64,000 nt of DNA from Oceanospirillum sp048265165 (lineage in GTDB: Bacteria; Pseudomonadota; Gammaproteobacteria; Pseudomonadales; Halomonadaceae). Shown here in pieces: positions 61,411-64,000 of the stretch; within the stretch, counting starts at the first letter, position 1; each line of letters begins with the position of its first letter. The stretch spans positions 62,001 to 126,000 of the forward strand of contig NZ_JBLXCD010000004.1 of the NCBI RefSeq assembly GCF_048265165.1. Direction: 5' to 3'. Below the pieces are notes generated by a model. The model searched no databases and was not told the origin of the DNA. It worked only from the letters and a program-made list of their open reading frames with translations. The translations under genes and the position numbers were made by a program.

Positions 61411-61587
61411 GGTCTGACTTCCTTGTGGTAATGACAGATTCGACAAATCTGTGATGCTATCCCTGTCACATTTTGCTTATTAATATTAGCTGGTGTAAAT
61501 AAGATGTGAACTGAAGAAGGTATCGGCTATTGGCGGTGAAAATTTAGCAGGGTAGCTTAATTACTGCTTTTTGATTAATAGCGGACA

Positions 61588-61629
61588 AAAAAAACCGAAG
61601 GAACTCTTCTGTGGAAAAGCCCTTCGGTA
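61588..61629 (-). terminator. Intrinsic terminator of ahpF
   Basis: On the minus strand ACCGAAGG / CCTTCGGT is followed by eight T. It lies 160 bases after the ahpF stop. Confidence 0.85.
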
Positions 61630-61633
61630 AAAC

Positions 61634-61674
61634 AATACGATAGCCTGCGGTTCAGGCGCATGGAATCGTATTGG
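61634..61674 (-). other. Additional stem-loop in the ahpF 3' untranslated region
   Basis: CAATACGAT / ATCGTATTG outer stem with an inner GCCTG / CAGGC hairpin, directly before the terminator of ahpF. The rest of the 341-base gap down to the ahpF stop has no gene. The double-stem layout could give a stable 3'UTR or a processed small RNA. Confidence 0.55.
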
Positions 61675-61787
61675 TTGGAACTCCGTCATAAATCAGACGG
61701 CGATCAAGTAAGTGATATATTTTCTGACAGCCAGTGTTTGATGGTACTTCGGACGCACTGCTTATCGTTCTGTAGTGAGCCTGACTT

Positions 61788-63338
61788 TTACGAGCGGATC
61801 AGGTAATCAAAAGCTCCGAGAGCTGCTGTTGCGCCAGAGCCCATGGAAACAATGATCTGCTTATAAGGGGCTGTGGTCACGTCACCAGCTGCAAAGACAC
61901 CGGGCATACTGGTTTGTCCGCGCGGGTCTACTTCGATCTCGCCGCGGTTGCTTAGTTCTAGTGTATCTTTCAGGAAGTCGCTGTTCGGCACCAGGCCGAT
62001 CTGAACAAAGATGCCGTCCACATTTACGGTGTGAATCTCATCGGTAGACCGGTCTTTATAGGTCAGGCCGGTAACCTTTTTGCCATCGCCCAGCACTTCG
62101 GTGGTCATCGCTTGTTTGATAATTTTCACGTTTGGCAGCGATTCCGCTTTTTTCACCAGAACATCATCAGCCCGTAGGCTGTCGCCAAACTCCAGTACGG
62201 TTACGTGTTTCACGATACCGGCCAGATCAATAGCGGCTTCGATACCTGAGTTACCACCACCGATGACCGCAACCGGCTTGCCTTTAAACAGCGGGCCATC
62301 ACAGTGCGGGCAGAAGCAAACACCTTTTGCTTTGTACTCAGCTTCGCCCGGTACATTCATCTCTCTCCAGCGGGCGCCGGTGGCCAGAATCACAGTCTTG
62401 GATTTCAGTACTGCGCCGTTAGCCAGTTCAACCTCTTTCAGACCATCATCGCTATCCCGCAGGGCAACTGCCTGTTGGGCCTTCATAATATCCACGTCAT
62501 ACTCTTTAACGTGTTCTTCCAGCTGAGCGACTAACTTGGGGCCTTCGGTGTAAGAAACTGAGATAAAGTTCTCAATACCCACGGTATCCGCTACCTGACC
62601 GCCGAAGCGTTCAGCGATAATGCCGGTACGTATTCCTTTTCGGGCGGAGTAAATGGCAGATGACGCACCTGCCGGGCCGCCGCCAACGACCAGTACGTCG
62701 TAAGCTTTTTTATCGGCCAATGCGGCGGCTGCTTTAGCATCAGCTTCGTCGTCTACTTTATTCAGGATCTCAGCCAGGGTCATCTTACCGTTACCAAACA
62801 GTTCTCCGTTTAGGTATACGGAAGGAACCGCCATGATTTCGCGCTCTTCGACTTCATCCTGAAAGACGCCGCCGTCGATCATGGTTGCGGTGATGTTCGG
62901 ATTCAGAACGGCCAGTAGGTTTACCGCCTGAACCACGTCCGGGCAGTTATGGCAGGAGAGTGAGACATAAACTTCGAAATTCAGTTCTCGGGTCAGACCT
63001 TTTGCCTGCTCCTGCAGGGCTTGCTCTTCTTTGGACGGGTAACCCCCGGCCTGCAGCAGCGCCAGAACGAGGGAGGTAAACTCGTGGCCCATGGGAATGC
63101 CAGCGAACGTCACGCGACCTTTCTCACCCTGAGGTGCCACCACCATTTGTGGTGCACGACCGGTGGGTGTTTCATCGATCGTCAGAGAAATCTTGTCATT
63201 CAGGCCTTCAATTTCACGGGCCAGTTCCAGTAATTCATCAGATTTTGCTGTGCCGTTTATGGATACCGTCAACTCGATCGGATTAACGAGGCGTTGCAGA
63301 TAGGCATCCAGCTGTTGTTTCAGATTAGCTTCAAGCAT
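61788..63338 (-). CDS. ahpF: Alkyl hydroperoxide reductase subunit F
   Basis: A 516-residue NADH-dependent flavoprotein that reduces AhpC. An N-terminal thioredoxin-like double domain carries the CxxC in LSCHNCPD (near 128); the thioredoxin-reductase-like part has VVGGGPAGASSAIYSARKG, the second CxxC in CFCPHCDG and the NAD site AVIGGGNSGIEAAIDLAG. The ATG at 63338 (MLEANLKQQLDAYLQ) matches E. coli AhpF and has GGTGA upstream; an ATG at 63353 would add five residues. ahpC lies upstream on the same strand, so they form the usual ahpCF pair. Confidence 0.97.
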   Translation of the reverse strand: MLEANLKQQLDAYLQRLVNPIELTVSINGTAKSDELLELAREIEGLNDKISLTIDETPTGRAPQMVVAPQGEKGRVTFAGIPMGHEFTSLVLALLQAGGYPSKEEQALQEQAKGLTRELNFEVYVSLSCHNCPDVVQAVNLLAVLNPNITATMIDGGVFQDEVEEREIMAVPSVYLNGELFGNGKMTLAEILNKVDDEADAKAAAALADKKAYDVLVVGGGPAGASSAIYSARKGIRTGIIAERFGGQVADTVGIENFISVSYTEGPKLVAQLEEHVKEYDVDIMKAQQAVALRDSDDGLKEVELANGAVLKSKTVILATGARWREMNVPGEAEYKAKGVCFCPHCDGPLFKGKPVAVIGGGNSGIEAAIDLAGIVKHVTVLEFGDSLRADDVLVKKAESLPNVKIIKQAMTTEVLGDGKKVTGLTYKDRSTDEIHTVNVDGIFVQIGLVPNSDFLKDTLELSNRGEIEVDPRGQTSMPGVFAAGDVTTAPYKQIIVSMGSGATAALGAFDYLIRS

Positions 63339-63537
63339 GGTTATTTCACCCACTTAGTTAAAAAGTTATCCGTCTGGTTTACGGTGATCCGTGTTGCTCT
63401 TTTAGTCATCAGGCTTGATGGACGCTTGTCTTAGACAGAATTCAGACATAGCTATGCCGTATCCTGCTTTTGATGGTTAAAGCAGAACTGATGCCATAAA
63501 GGCAGATCAGGATGTTAGGTTTTATTCAGGTTTTGCT

Positions 63538-63567
63538 CTCAGGATCTGCCGGTTGGCAGAGCCTGAG
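63538..63567 (-). other. Stem-loop between ahpC and ahpF
   Basis: CTCAGG-AT-CTGCC-GGTT-GGCAG-AG-CCTGAG, two stacked stems on either side of an internal loop, with no T-run downstream. A smaller CTTCG / CGAAG hairpin (63606-63620) abuts the ahpC stop. They probably help differential expression of ahpC over ahpF by mRNA processing or partial termination. Confidence 0.6.
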
Positions 63568-63622
63568 ATATGGGAAACCAGAGGGGTATCCCATAACTCC
63601 TGGTACTTCGAAATACGAAGAC

Positions 63623-64000
63623 TTAGATCTTACCAACCAGGTCCAGAGAAGGAGCCAGAGTTGCTTCGCCTTCTTTCCACTTAGCCGGGCAAACTTCACC
63701 TGGGTGAGCGGCAACGTACTGAGCTGCTTTAATCTTGCGCAGCAGGTCGTCAGCGTCACGGCCGATACCTTCAGCGGTCACTTCAATTGCCTGAATCACA
63801 CCTTCCGGATCGATAACGAAAGTTGCACGGTCTGCCAGGCCCATACCTTCACGCATTACACCAAAGTTGTTGGTGATATTGCCGGACTGATCGCCAACCA
63901 TGTAGTAGTTGATCTTGCCGATGGTGTCAGAGCTATCGTGCCATGCTTTGTGTGTGAAGTGGGTGTCAGTGGATACGGAGAATACTTCAACACCCAGCTT
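63623..64000 (-). CDS. ahpC: Alkyl hydroperoxide reductase subunit C (N-terminal part beyond window)
   Basis: The C-terminal 125 residues of a 2-Cys peroxiredoxin: VFSVSTDTHFTHKAWHDSSD, MREGMGLADRATFVIDPEG, IQAIEVTAEGIGRDADDLLRKIKAAQYV and the resolving cysteine in HPGEVCPAKW, ending SLDLVGKI exactly as in E. coli AhpC. The frame is open to the window edge; the peroxidatic cysteine is off the window. It reduces hydrogen peroxide and organic peroxides using AhpF. Confidence 0.97.
   Translation of the reverse strand, partial: KLGVEVFSVSTDTHFTHKAWHDSSDTIGKINYYMVGDQSGNITNNFGVMREGMGLADRATFVIDPEGVIQAIEVTAEGIGRDADDLLRKIKAAQYVAAHPGEVCPAKWKEGEATLAPSLDLVGKI

Noticed and set aside
63447..63456. CATAGCTATG palindrome upstream of ahpF as an OxyR site
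   Set aside because: The ATAG and CTAT halves overlap rather than sitting seven bases apart as OxyR requires.

Overview
The window looks like chromosomal DNA of a marine gammaproteobacterium, most likely from the Oceanospirillaceae/Oceanospirillales (Amphritea, Neptunomonas or Marinobacterium relatives). This is an inference from gene content and protein resemblance: guaBA beside xseA, a SufR-type suf operon, bifunctional PutA, PHA synthase, several chemoreceptors and c-di-GMP proteins, and oxyR near ahpCF. I see no rRNA, tRNA, CRISPR array, phage or IS element.

Layout. 1-2.4 kb: the end of cysD and complete cysN (sulfate activation), separated by an unusual spacer holding a REP-like palindrome and a hairpin. 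2.5-3.7 kb: a small unknown protein, then the zinc-starvation ribosomal proteins L31B and L36B behind a near-perfect Zur box. 3.8-9.9 kb: an AT-richer block with a MarR-type regulator and a DctPQM TRAP transporter, divergent from pxpABC (5-oxoprolinase); this reads as an import-and-degradation unit for 5-oxoproline. 9.9-16 kb: an M23 peptidase and xseA, divergent from guaB-guaA. 16-21 kb: an Abi-type HEPN protein with a CBS-like tail, a PepSY membrane protein with two abnormal ends, and a PHA synthase with a histone-H1-like tail. 21-23.5 kb: a chemoreceptor. 23.6-30.7 kb: the suf operon (sufR, B, C, D, S, T, Rieske ferredoxin) with an IscR-type-1 operator, a large folded element between sufB and sufC, and a fused remnant of an MntA/HepT toxin-antitoxin pair.

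30.7-49 kb is rich in signalling genes: two tandem degenerate EAL-HDOD proteins, a helical protein, a solute-binding lipoprotein overlapping a PAS-GGDEF cyclase, a CPA2 antiporter, a receiver-ATPase protein beside a large hybrid kinase, an Na+/alanine symporter, a second chemoreceptor and a membrane GGDEF cyclase. 49-57.5 kb: two Lrp/AsnC regulators, each divergent from a metabolic or transport gene (a Gate-domain permease with rarD; putA), with a Sel1-repeat protein between. 57.6-64 kb: oxyR, a GcvR-like ACT protein, an unrecognised 514-residue protein, ahpF and the 3' end of ahpC, a peroxide-defence neighbourhood.

The best candidates for something new are the HEPN-CBS protein after guaA, the PHA synthase with the basic tail, the solute-binding-protein/cyclase pair and the folded element inside the suf operon. 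No complete multi-gene novel system is evident. Domain calls are by eye, from motifs and remembered family sequences; no database search was run.
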